From Chitinophagaceae bacterium (GTDB taxonomy: Bacteria > Bacteroidota > Bacteroidia > Chitinophagales > Chitinophagaceae): 39,792 nucleotides of DNA. Where the stretch lies: the NCBI GenBank assembly GCA_004173355.1, contig SEAD01000030.1, forward strand, positions 1 to 39,792, given 5' to 3'. This document shows, in pieces, positions 32,361-39,792 of this stretch. The position numbers were made by a program, and so were the translations under genes. The notes beneath the pieces were generated by a model that saw nothing but the letters and a program-made list of their open reading frames with translations, ran no database searches and was not told the DNA's origin. How positions within the stretch are numbered: position 1 is the first letter of the stretch; every line of letters begins with the position of its first letter.

Positions 32361-35300
32361 ATGAACCGACTAGTACGGGTCGTAGTGTTATGCCTTACAC
32401 TACTGACCGGAGAAAGACTGTATTCACAGGATCCGCTGCGGACAATCAGCGGTGTGGTGACCAATGCCGAAAACGGCGAACCTTTGTCAGGTGCTTCTGT
32501 CAGCCCGAAAGGCTCTGCAGCCGGCACTTTCACGAAAGAAGACGGGAGCTTTACCCTGCAGGTACCTTCCAATGCAAAAAAACTGCAGGTCAGTTATGCG
32601 GGTTACGAAACCGCTGACACCGACCTGGGCAGCCTCACACAGTTTGAAATAAAACTCAAATCCAGTTCCCGCCAGCTGGAAGACGTGATCGTCACGGGTT
32701 ACAGCACGCAGAACAAACGGTTTATCGCCGGTTCTATCGTGAGTGTAAATGCGGATGATATACGCAACGTTCCTGCGTCAAGCGTAAACCAGTTGCTCCA
32801 GGGTAAGGCCGCGGGTGTGCAGGTCACCGCCAACTCCGGTGTACCGGGTGGTGGTATCACCTTCCGCGTGCGGGGTAACAACTCCATCAATGCTGCGGTG
32901 GACCCCTTATATATCGTGGATGGGGTGATCATCAGCAATACAGAATTGTTCCAGACCGGTCTCGGCCAGCAGAAACAATCCAACCCCATTGCCGACCTCA
33001 ACCCTGCGGATATCCAGAATATCCAGATCCTGAAAGATGCGAATGCAACCGCCATTTACGGATCACTGGGTGCCAATGGTGTGGTGATTATTACCACGCG
33101 TCGTGGCAAACTGAACAGTGACGGGAAGATCTCGCTGAACGTATCACATGGCTGGTCTGATGCCACCAAAAAATTCAAGCTCGTGACCGGACCGGAAAAT
33201 GGGTTATTGGTTAACGAAGCAAGGATCAATACCGCGATCGACCAGGGCATTGACCCCAGTACGATCGTGCTTCCCTATAACCCCGATACCCTGCAGACCT
33301 ACGACCGGATCAGGGACCTGTTCCGCGTGGCAAACACGTCCAACTACGAGCTGAGCGCACAGGGTGGTTCGGAGAAGAGCACTTATTTCGCAAGCATTGG
33401 CTACCTGAAACAGGAAGGCATTGTACGTCCCTCCAACTTCGAACGTTTTTCAGCGAGGCTGAACTACGATAACTATGTCAACTCGCATGTGAAGATCGGT
33501 ACCAGCCTCAACCTGAGCCGGACCTACCGCAATGTGAGTGTGAATGACAACAGCCCGACGGGTGTAATCAACTCGGCCATCTTCCCCCGCTCCTTCCTTC
33601 CGATCTTTAATGCAGACGGCTCTTACGCACGTTACGGTAGTTTCGACAACCACATCGCGCTGATCAAAAACCTCGATAACAATGCTGTTGGCTGGAGGGC
33701 GATCGGGAATGTTTTTGCAGAGATCACCCTCTTCCGGGAACTGAAGTTCCGCAGCAGTTACAGTCTCGACTACAACTCGCTGTATGAAAACAACTATTCC
33801 AATACCCTGATCAGTGCGGGTATTGCATCCAATGGTTCCGCATCCTCCAACGAAACGAAGAACACGGTGTTTGTGGCTGACCAGGTGCTGACCTATATCA
33901 AAACCTTTAACCGGAAACATTCAGTGAATGCATTGCTGGGTAACTCATTCAACAATGTTTTGTACCAGAATACCAATGCCACCGGCCAGGGTTTCCCGAC
34001 CAACAGTATCAAGGCGATCTCGGCGGCATCCACGCGTTCGGGTTCATCCAGCCAGGACAAATCCAAACTGGTATCCTTCTTTGGAAAGGCGAGTTACACG
34101 TATGATGGCAAATACACCATCGATGGCAGCCTTCGTGCGGATGCTTCTTCCCGTTTTGGTACCGACAACCGCTGGGGTTATTTCCCATCCGGGGGTATTA
34201 CCTGGAGGGCGTCACAGGAAAGTTTTGTACAGGACCTCAATTTCTTTGATGACCTGAAATTCCGCGCCAGCGCAGGTTTATCCGGTACACAACTGGGTAT
34301 TGGCTCTTACGCTTCACAGGGTTTCTGGGCATCGGGTGCCAACTACCTCGACCTTCCCGGTATCGCGCCAAGCCAGCTGGCCAACCCGGCACTTGGCTGG
34401 GAAACCACCAGGCAGGTTGATCTCGGTACAGAATTCAGCATCCTGGACAACAGGCTGAGCTTTACCGTTGACTATTACAACAAATACACCTATGACCTGC
34501 TGCTGGAAAGGCCGGTGCCATCCCGCTCCGGTTTTACGGTGTACCAGGATAACTTCGGTGCTATCCGCAACAAGGGCTGGGAAGTATCGGTGCACTCCAC
34601 CAATATCAACACCAGTGATTTCCGCTGGACGACTGACTTCAATATATCCTGGAATAAAAACAGGATCGAACGCCTTGCATCCGATATCGCACTGGGTGCA
34701 TCCGGACGCAACACATCGATCATGCGCCAGGGTTTTCCTATCAACTCCTTCCAGTTGTACAAGCAGCTGTACGTGGATCCGCAGACTGGTAATGCCGTTT
34801 ATGAGGATGTAAACAAAGATGGTATCATCACATCCGCTGACCGCCAGATCGTAGGTAATGCCAACCCGCACTACACGGGCGGACTGACCAATACAATCAG
34901 CTACAAGGCATTTGACCTGAATTTCTTCTTTTATTTCTCCCAGGGAAATAAGATCATGAACATGCAGAACTTCTTCCTCGTGCATGGTGGCACACAGGCC
35001 AATATCGGGTTCCTGCCCAAACAATTGGAGCGCTGGCAGAAACCGGGTGATATCACCGATATTCCCCGGCTGACCACATTCGCCGGAAATCCGACGGTAA
35101 ACGGTGGCGCATCCAACAACTATGGAGGTAACGTGGCGAGCCTCAGCAGCCGCTACCTTGAAGATGGTTCATTCATCCGCCTGCGAAACGTATCGCTTTC
35201 GTACAACATTCCAAAATCAGTAACCAGCAGACTGCACCTGAGTTCGCTTCGCGCGTATGTACAGGCCAGCAACCTGATTACCATCAGCAAATATTCCGGT

Positions 35301-35411
35301 CTCGACCCCGAAGTAAGTTCACAGGGTGGCAACCAGAATACAGCGGGTTATGACTGGGCTACCGTGCCGCAGCCAAGGACTTTGCTGGTTGGGCTCAACG
35401 TTACTTTTTAA
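32361..35411 (+). CDS. SusC/RagA-family TonB-linked outer-membrane transporter
   Basis: A 1016-aa protein with signal peptide MNRLVRVVVLCLTLL...YSQ. An N-terminal CarboxypepD_reg-like domain spans about 27-100 (ISGVVTNAENGEPLSGASV). The plug domain spans about 110-235, with DVIVTGYSTQNKR and the SusC signatures DPLYIVDGVI and DANATAIYGSLGANGVVIITT. A 22-strand-type barrel runs to the C-terminus. It should import a ligand captured by the SusD protein encoded 18 bp downstream, powered by TonB. The ligand is not evident from sequence. The third gene of the operon is a peptidase, which favours peptides over glycans. A promoter and a possible leader ORF lie upstream. Confidence 0.93.
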   Translation: MNRLVRVVVLCLTLLTGERLYSQDPLRTISGVVTNAENGEPLSGASVSPKGSAAGTFTKEDGSFTLQVPSNAKKLQVSYAGYETADTDLGSLTQFEIKLKSSSRQLEDVIVTGYSTQNKRFIAGSIVSVNADDIRNVPASSVNQLLQGKAAGVQVTANSGVPGGGITFRVRGNNSINAAVDPLYIVDGVIISNTELFQTGLGQQKQSNPIADLNPADIQNIQILKDANATAIYGSLGANGVVIITTRRGKLNSDGKISLNVSHGWSDATKKFKLVTGPENGLLVNEARINTAIDQGIDPSTIVLPYNPDTLQTYDRIRDLFRVANTSNYELSAQGGSEKSTYFASIGYLKQEGIVRPSNFERFSARLNYDNYVNSHVKIGTSLNLSRTYRNVSVNDNSPTGVINSAIFPRSFLPIFNADGSYARYGSFDNHIALIKNLDNNAVGWRAIGNVFAEITLFRELKFRSSYSLDYNSLYENNYSNTLISAGIASNGSASSNETKNTVFVADQVLTYIKTFNRKHSVNALLGNSFNNVLYQNTNATGQGFPTNSIKAISAASTRSGSSSQDKSKLVSFFGKASYTYDGKYTIDGSLRADASSRFGTDNRWGYFPSGGITWRASQESFVQDLNFFDDLKFRASAGLSGTQLGIGSYASQGFWASGANYLDLPGIAPSQLANPALGWETTRQVDLGTEFSILDNRLSFTVDYYNKYTYDLLLERPVPSRSGFTVYQDNFGAIRNKGWEVSVHSTNINTSDFRWTTDFNISWNKNRIERLASDIALGASGRNTSIMRQGFPINSFQLYKQLYVDPQTGNAVYEDVNKDGIITSADRQIVGNANPHYTGGLTNTISYKAFDLNFFFYFSQGNKIMNMQNFFLVHGGTQANIGFLPKQLERWQKPGDITDIPRLTTFAGNPTVNGGASNNYGGNVASLSSRYLEDGSFIRLRNVSLSYNIPKSVTSRLHLSSLRAYVQASNLITISKYSGLDPEVSSQGGNQNTAGYDWATVPQPRTLLVGLNVTF

Positions 35412-35429
35412 ACTTTCAAACCCACTGAC

Positions 35430-36773
35430 ATGACCAATAAAATCAAATCCGCATTTGTGTTCCTCGCGCTGGCAACCGCGCTCAGTTCCTGCGAAAAATA
35501 CCTGTCGGAGGATCCCAACTATGCCGTGCCATCCGATCGTGCGGTAGTGGATGCAAACACCGCACGTTCCGCCATCATCGGCGCTTATGACCGCGTGCAA
35601 AACTATTATGCCGGCAACTATCCCACACTGGGCACCATCACCGCCGACCTCGTGGTGTTCAATGGTACGCTGAGCCAGTACCTGCAGCTTGACCAGAATG
35701 CAATACCGACAGATAACGTTACAACCGTTGCCGCCTACCAGGGTATTTACCGCGCGATCAATTCCGCCAACAGCGTGATCGCCTACCTTCCGGCGGTGAC
35801 TGATCCCCTGCTGGGCCCAGCGGAAAAAGATAAGATCCTTGGGGAAGCATACTTCATCCGTGCACTTTCCTATTTCGATCTGGCACGCGGATGGGGCGGT
35901 GTGCAGCTGCAGCTGACACCCACGACCACGCTCGACGGGATCAAGGGTGTTAAACGCAGTACGCTGGACCAGACCTATGACCAGGTGCTGGCCGACCTGA
36001 TCGAAGCGGAACGTTTATTACCGGAAGATGCGGCCACACGCAACCGCGCACAGAAAAGTGCAGCGAGGGCATTACGTGCGAGGCTGCACCTGTATCGTAA
36101 ACAATGGGCGGATGCGGAGACCTATGCCGGTCTCGTTATTGCCAGCACCAAATACCAGCTGGTAAGCCCCTACAAGGCATTCTTTACTACTCCATTCCAG
36201 ACCCGTGAATCCATCTTTGAACTGCAGTTTTCCGCCAACGACCGGAACACCTTCTGGAACCTCTGGTATCCGAGTTCACAGGGTGGCCAGTTTACATTGA
36301 AACCATCTGCATCACTGATCAGCAAGCTGAATGATCCGCTTGTCGGGGGTAACCGGAATACACTGATTGCGGGAACCGGTGCCAATGTGTACGGTGTGTT
36401 GTACAACACGGTTGGGATCAGTACCGATCCATCCTATGTGATCCGTCTCGCAGAAGTATACCTGATCCGTGCGGAAGCCAGGGCCCAGCAGGAAAAACTG
36501 GTGCCGGCGGTTGAGGATCTCGATGCCGTGCGTGCACGTGCAGCGGTGCCGGGTTCAACTGCTGTGACAAAAGAAGCGATCCTGCAGGCGATTGAAGAGG
36601 AGAACGGGCTGGAGTTTGCGTTTGAGTCGCATCGCTGGTTTGACCTCGTACGTACAGGTCGCGCAGGTGCGGTACTTGGAGTCACCAACCAGAACTTCTG
36701 GTTGTTCCCGCTCCCGTATTCAGATGTGTTATCCGATCCGGATCTTGAAGGGCAGAACAACCCCGGTTATTAA
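35430..36773 (+). CDS. SusD/RagB-family surface lipoprotein
   Basis: A 447-aa protein with lipobox ALSSC (Cys21). An N-terminal SusD-like region includes YLSEDPNYAVPSDRAV, and TPR-like helices follow with FIRALSYFDLARGWGGVQL. The RagB/SusD C-terminal domain ends in EEENGLEFAFESHRWFDLVR and FPLPYSDVLSDPDLEGQNNPGY, the family's typical end. It is the ligand-binding lid of the SusC transporter. The length is at the shorter end of the family, which is common for pairs not devoted to large glycans (my impression). It lies 18 bp after susC and 33 bp before the M14 peptidase. Confidence 0.93.
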   Translation: MTNKIKSAFVFLALATALSSCEKYLSEDPNYAVPSDRAVVDANTARSAIIGAYDRVQNYYAGNYPTLGTITADLVVFNGTLSQYLQLDQNAIPTDNVTTVAAYQGIYRAINSANSVIAYLPAVTDPLLGPAEKDKILGEAYFIRALSYFDLARGWGGVQLQLTPTTTLDGIKGVKRSTLDQTYDQVLADLIEAERLLPEDAATRNRAQKSAARALRARLHLYRKQWADAETYAGLVIASTKYQLVSPYKAFFTTPFQTRESIFELQFSANDRNTFWNLWYPSSQGGQFTLKPSASLISKLNDPLVGGNRNTLIAGTGANVYGVLYNTVGISTDPSYVIRLAEVYLIRAEARAQQEKLVPAVEDLDAVRARAAVPGSTAVTKEAILQAIEEENGLEFAFESHRWFDLVRTGRAGAVLGVTNQNFWLFPLPYSDVLSDPDLEGQNNPGY

Positions 36774-36806
36774 TAAATCATTTAGCAGACAAAACCAATT
36801 TCGATT

Positions 36807-39407
36807 ATGAACCTATTACGAATTACAAAGGCAGTTGCCGTGGCAGCCATCCTGCTGTCCGCCGGAGAGGCCGGTGCACAGAGTAAATATTATTTCCCGG
36901 AGGGGAATTTTGATCCGAAGGTACCTACCCCCGAATCTTACCTTGGATATGAAATCGGCACATTGTACACGCGGCACGACCAGCTGGTGGCTTATCTTAA
37001 AGAACTCGCGCGTACTTCAGACCGTGTACACTTTGAAGTGATCGGCAAGACCTACGAAGAACGTCCGCAGGTAATCCTCACCATTACTTCCCCTGCCAAC
37101 TATGCAAAGCTGGAATCTATCCGCACCGAACACCTGGCGCAGGTGGACCCTTCCAAACCCGCTCTGCCGGCTGCTGCACCAGTAGTGGTATTGCTTGGTT
37201 ACAGCGTGCATGGGAATGAAACATCCAGCGGTGAGGCAGGAATCCTCACGGCATATTATCTCGCAGCACACCAGGGTGAGGAAACAAAAAAATGGCTGGA
37301 TGAATCAGTGGTCCTGATCGATCCGGCACTCAATCCGGATGGCCGCGACCGCGCAGCCAACTGGCATAACTCCTATCGTTCGTTCCCGAACAGCACGGAT
37401 CCGCTGGATAAGGAACACGTGGAAATCTGGCCCAATGGCCGGACAAACCATTACCTGTCTAACCTGAACCGCGACTGGCTCAGTGCAACACAGATCGAAA
37501 GCCAGAACCGGCTGAAGTTTTTCCACAAATGGTATCCGAACGTACAGATCGATTTCCATGAGATGGGGGCCAACAGTACCTATTATTTTGAACCAAGCCC
37601 CAAGCGTACACAGAGCCCGATTGTGCCGCAGTCTTCCTATGATTTCAACGCAACACTTGCGAAGTACCATGCAGAGGCGCTGGATAAAATCGGTTCGCTT
37701 TATTTCACCAAGGAGCAGTTCGATAACCTCTCGCCTATTTATGGTTCCACCTACCCCGACTTCTTTGGCGCGGTGGCAGCTACTTTCGAGCAGGCCAGCA
37801 GCCGTGGTCTCGCCACCGAGGCGGAGTATGGTGTGCTGACATTCCCCTTCTCTATCCGTAACCACCTGCTCACTGGTCTTGCAACCGTGCGGGGTGCCGT
37901 TGCGGAAAAAGCCGGGCTGATCAAACTGCAGAAGGAATTTTTCCAGTCTGCCCTCACCCAGGCCAAAGCGTATCCGGTGAAGCAGTGGACCTTTGGTGAT
38001 GCCCGCGATCAGTCACTCACACGCGCGTTCCTGGAATTGCTGCTTGAGCACCATGTGAAAGTGTACGAGAATACCTCATCCACCACGATTGCCGGCAAGT
38101 ATTATGAAAAAGGCAAGACCTATGTGGTACCGGCCGACCAGCCGAATTTCCGGATCGTACACTCTATATTCGAAGAGACGGCACCACTGGGTGACAGCCT
38201 CTATTATGATAACACATCCTGGTCGCTGATCCACGCCTATGGCCTGCAGTACAGCAAACAGAATGCTGCAACGGCAAGGGGTGCGGAAGTAACCGCACTG
38301 CCTGAGGTAAAAGGTGGTGTGAATGGCGGTGTGTCGAAGGAAGCTTACCTCCTCCAATGGAGTGAGTACAATGCATCCCGTGCATTGAGTTCATTACTGG
38401 AAAGTGGTGTGCTGGTGAAATCGGCATTCAAGACTTTCAGTGCGGCCACCGCAGGTGGTGTGCAGGCATTCGGACATGGATCATTGGTGATTCCGGTGGC
38501 GGGACAATCGTTCAGTGCTGACAGCCTGTATAAGGCAGTGGTAAAAGCCGGTGAATTTTCCGGCCTTACCTTCTCCACTGTTACTTCAGGTTTCAGTGTA
38601 GGTGGTATTGATCTCGGGAGCAATAATGTAAAAGCGCTGCGCAAACCGTCCATCGCTGTATTGTTTGGTGCGGGTACTAACAATGAAGAAGCAGGACAGG
38701 TATGGTTCCTGCTGAACCAGCAGTTGAATATTTCCCCGACCAAACTGGATATCGCCAGTTTCCCAAGGGCACCGCTCGGTCGTTACAATACGATCGTGCT
38801 GGTGAGTGGCAGTTATGCAGCACTGGATAAACCAACGGTGGCACGTTTGAAGAATTGGGTTGCTGAAGGTGGTACGCTGATCACGTTCAAAAATGCGATT
38901 GACTGGTCCATCGCCCAGGAGATTGTAAACGAGAAACTGGTAGTGGATTCATCCGACGCGAAACTCCGGGAGCGGATTGACTATGTAACACAGGACGTGA
39001 CCGAGGCAGCCCGCCGGATCAATGGGGGTGTGTTTATCGCGGATATTGATACTACGCATCCTATTGCCTTTGGTTTGCATAATCGTAAACTGTTCCTTAC
39101 CAAGAACAGCCAGACCATCCTGCAGCCTTCCCGCAACAAGTACGCGAATGTGGCAATTTATGAGCCGCAGTCGTATGTCGGCGGGTATGTGTCTGCAAAA
39201 AACAAGGCGCGGATCAACAATACCGCGGCGATCCTTGTGAGCCAGCAGGGTCAGGGAAAGGTTGTATCTTTCGCTGACGATCCCACGTACCGTAGCTACT
39301 GGCATGGTACAGACCGTTTGCTGATCAATGCAATTTATTTCGCGCACCAGATAAGCCTTGGCGCACCATCATTTGGCGCAGCCCATGAAGAAGAGGAAGA
39401 GCTTTAG
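36807..39407 (+). CDS. Secreted M14 family metallocarboxypeptidase
   Basis: An 866-aa protein with signal peptide MNLLRITKAVAVAAILLSAGEAGAQ. An M14 zinc carboxypeptidase domain spans about 45-375. The zinc ligands are His135 and Glu138 (SVHGNETSSGE) and His251 (QIDFHEMG). NPDGRDR (176-182) is the substrate-binding segment and the catalytic Glu is probably Glu328 (ATFEQASSRG). A long C-terminal region, about 490 residues, includes a glutamine-amidotransferase-like alpha/beta segment (PSIAVLFGAGTNNEEAGQVW to GSYAALDKPTVARLKNWVAEGGTL). It should trim peptides in the periplasm or at the surface. It is the third gene after susCD, with a terminator just downstream, so the operon is a peptide-uptake unit by inference. 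Confidence 0.9.
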   Translation: MNLLRITKAVAVAAILLSAGEAGAQSKYYFPEGNFDPKVPTPESYLGYEIGTLYTRHDQLVAYLKELARTSDRVHFEVIGKTYEERPQVILTITSPANYAKLESIRTEHLAQVDPSKPALPAAAPVVVLLGYSVHGNETSSGEAGILTAYYLAAHQGEETKKWLDESVVLIDPALNPDGRDRAANWHNSYRSFPNSTDPLDKEHVEIWPNGRTNHYLSNLNRDWLSATQIESQNRLKFFHKWYPNVQIDFHEMGANSTYYFEPSPKRTQSPIVPQSSYDFNATLAKYHAEALDKIGSLYFTKEQFDNLSPIYGSTYPDFFGAVAATFEQASSRGLATEAEYGVLTFPFSIRNHLLTGLATVRGAVAEKAGLIKLQKEFFQSALTQAKAYPVKQWTFGDARDQSLTRAFLELLLEHHVKVYENTSSTTIAGKYYEKGKTYVVPADQPNFRIVHSIFEETAPLGDSLYYDNTSWSLIHAYGLQYSKQNAATARGAEVTALPEVKGGVNGGVSKEAYLLQWSEYNASRALSSLLESGVLVKSAFKTFSAATAGGVQAFGHGSLVIPVAGQSFSADSLYKAVVKAGEFSGLTFSTVTSGFSVGGIDLGSNNVKALRKPSIAVLFGAGTNNEEAGQVWFLLNQQLNISPTKLDIASFPRAPLGRYNTIVLVSGSYAALDKPTVARLKNWVAEGGTLITFKNAIDWSIAQEIVNEKLVVDSSDAKLRERIDYVTQDVTEAARRINGGVFIADIDTTHPIAFGLHNRKLFLTKNSQTILQPSRNKYANVAIYEPQSYVGGYVSAKNKARINNTAAILVSQQGQGKVVSFADDPTYRSYWHGTDRLLINAIYFAHQISLGAPSFGAAHEEEEEL

Positions 39408-39428
39408 GTCGACCTACTGTTCACATCC

Positions 39429-39461
39429 AACCGCTCCCGCTTCGGCAGGGGCGGTTTTTTT
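39429..39461 (+). terminator. Terminator of the SusC-SusD-M14 operon
   Basis: A 9-bp stem with one G-U pair (39429-39437 with 39448-39456) and a 10-nt loop, followed by seven T (39455-39461). It begins 21 bp after the M14 stop. There is no T tract on the minus strand. Confidence 0.85.
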
Positions 39462-39483
39462 ATGTCCGGCCAGGGCGATTGGA

Positions 39484-39792
39484 CTATCTCAGTATCTCTT
39501 TCAGTTCTGCTTCCAGCTCTTTCTTTTCCTCCCCCGAATAAAAACCGGAACCGGCGAGTGATGTTTTGAATGCAGAGACTGTTTTTGCAGAATCCTGTTT
39601 CAGCTGGACCTGTGCCCTGAGTATGTAGAGGTAACCTTCCGAGAAGTTCGGGTAGGCTTCCATGAGGATCTCCCAGGCCTGGATAGCTTTTTCATATTGT
39701 TTTTCATTGTAGAAAGACCAGCCTTTCCCATTCAAAATACCGAGCGAGAAATTGAGGTTCGCCCCGTAGACCGACCGGATCTGCTGTTCGAG
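39484..39792 (-). CDS. TPR-like C-terminal fragment (5' end outside window)
   Basis: The frame is open from the right window edge to TAG at 39484-39486, giving about 102 codons. No real start is visible; an internal TTG at 39735 is unlikely to be one. The sequence has a tetratricopeptide-like helix pair (GWSFYNEKQYEKAIQAWEILMEAYPNFSEGY and ILRAQVQLKQ) and a charged C-terminal helix. Such short TPR tails occur at the end of esterase-like and other secreted Bacteroidota proteins. The identity of the full protein cannot be seen. Confidence 0.65.
   Translation of the reverse strand, partial: LEQQIRSVYGANLNFSLGILNGKGWSFYNEKQYEKAIQAWEILMEAYPNFSEGYLYILRAQVQLKQDSAKTVSAFKTSLAGSGFYSGEEKKELEAELKEILR

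Overview
The window looks like chromosome of a Bacteroidota bacterium, most likely a member of the Chitinophagaceae. The evidence is a SusC/SusD pair, a type IX secretion (T9SS) C-terminal sorting domain, many short lipoproteins with a lipobox followed by N, S or E, DUF2911, DUF4397 and PorT-like barrel proteins, a Bacteroidota-type promoter (TTTG, 20-bp spacer, TAnnTTTG) and mostly weak Shine-Dalgarno sequences. I see no tRNA, rRNA, CRISPR array, transposase, integrase or phage gene. No gene-free stretch exceeds 300 bases.

Layout. (1) Positions 1-6605 are the edge of an exopolysaccharide locus. On the minus strand lie a Wza-type export lipoprotein, a UDP-glucuronate 4-epimerase and a Wzc/GumC-type chain-length protein that runs off the left edge. 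On the plus strand lie a secreted beta-helix protein and a WcaI-type glycosyltransferase. (2) 6710-11404 holds an OsmC/Ohr protein, a 791-aa GEVED/T9SS surface protein, a PorT-like outer-membrane barrel and a DUF4397 lipoprotein, with two good terminators. (3) 11692-17436 holds malto-oligosyltrehalose synthase (treY) followed by a large Reg_prop/Y_Y_Y sensor kinase. (4) 17393-19195 is a run of small minus-strand genes: a PhnB-like VOC protein, a DinB-family protein and two small uncharacterised proteins. (5) 19404-23931 is a DNA-repair-like island: a UvrA paralogue without a UvrB-binding domain, convergent with a DUF4130/radical-SAM pair. (6) 24094-24525 encodes a methylglyoxal-synthase-fold protein that has lost the catalytic residues. 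(7) 24718-32090 has two divergent, paralogous multi-PAS histidine kinases. One leads a minus-strand run with a DUF2911 lipoprotein and a GH32 fructan hydrolase. The other overlaps a methyltransferase gene. (8) 32150-39461 is a SusC-SusD-M14 peptidase operon with a recognisable promoter and, in its leader, a 17-codon ORF ending in tandem cysteine codons. (9) A TPR-like fragment runs off the right edge.

How the genes work together. Region 1 would make, polymerise and export an acidic exopolysaccharide. Region 8 would bind, import and trim peptides. Three sensor kinases with no response regulator in the window suggest signalling to partners encoded elsewhere. The least conventional items are the cysteine-rich leader ORF before susC, the catalytically degenerate MGS-like protein, and the UvrA2-like/radical-SAM/DUF4130 cluster.
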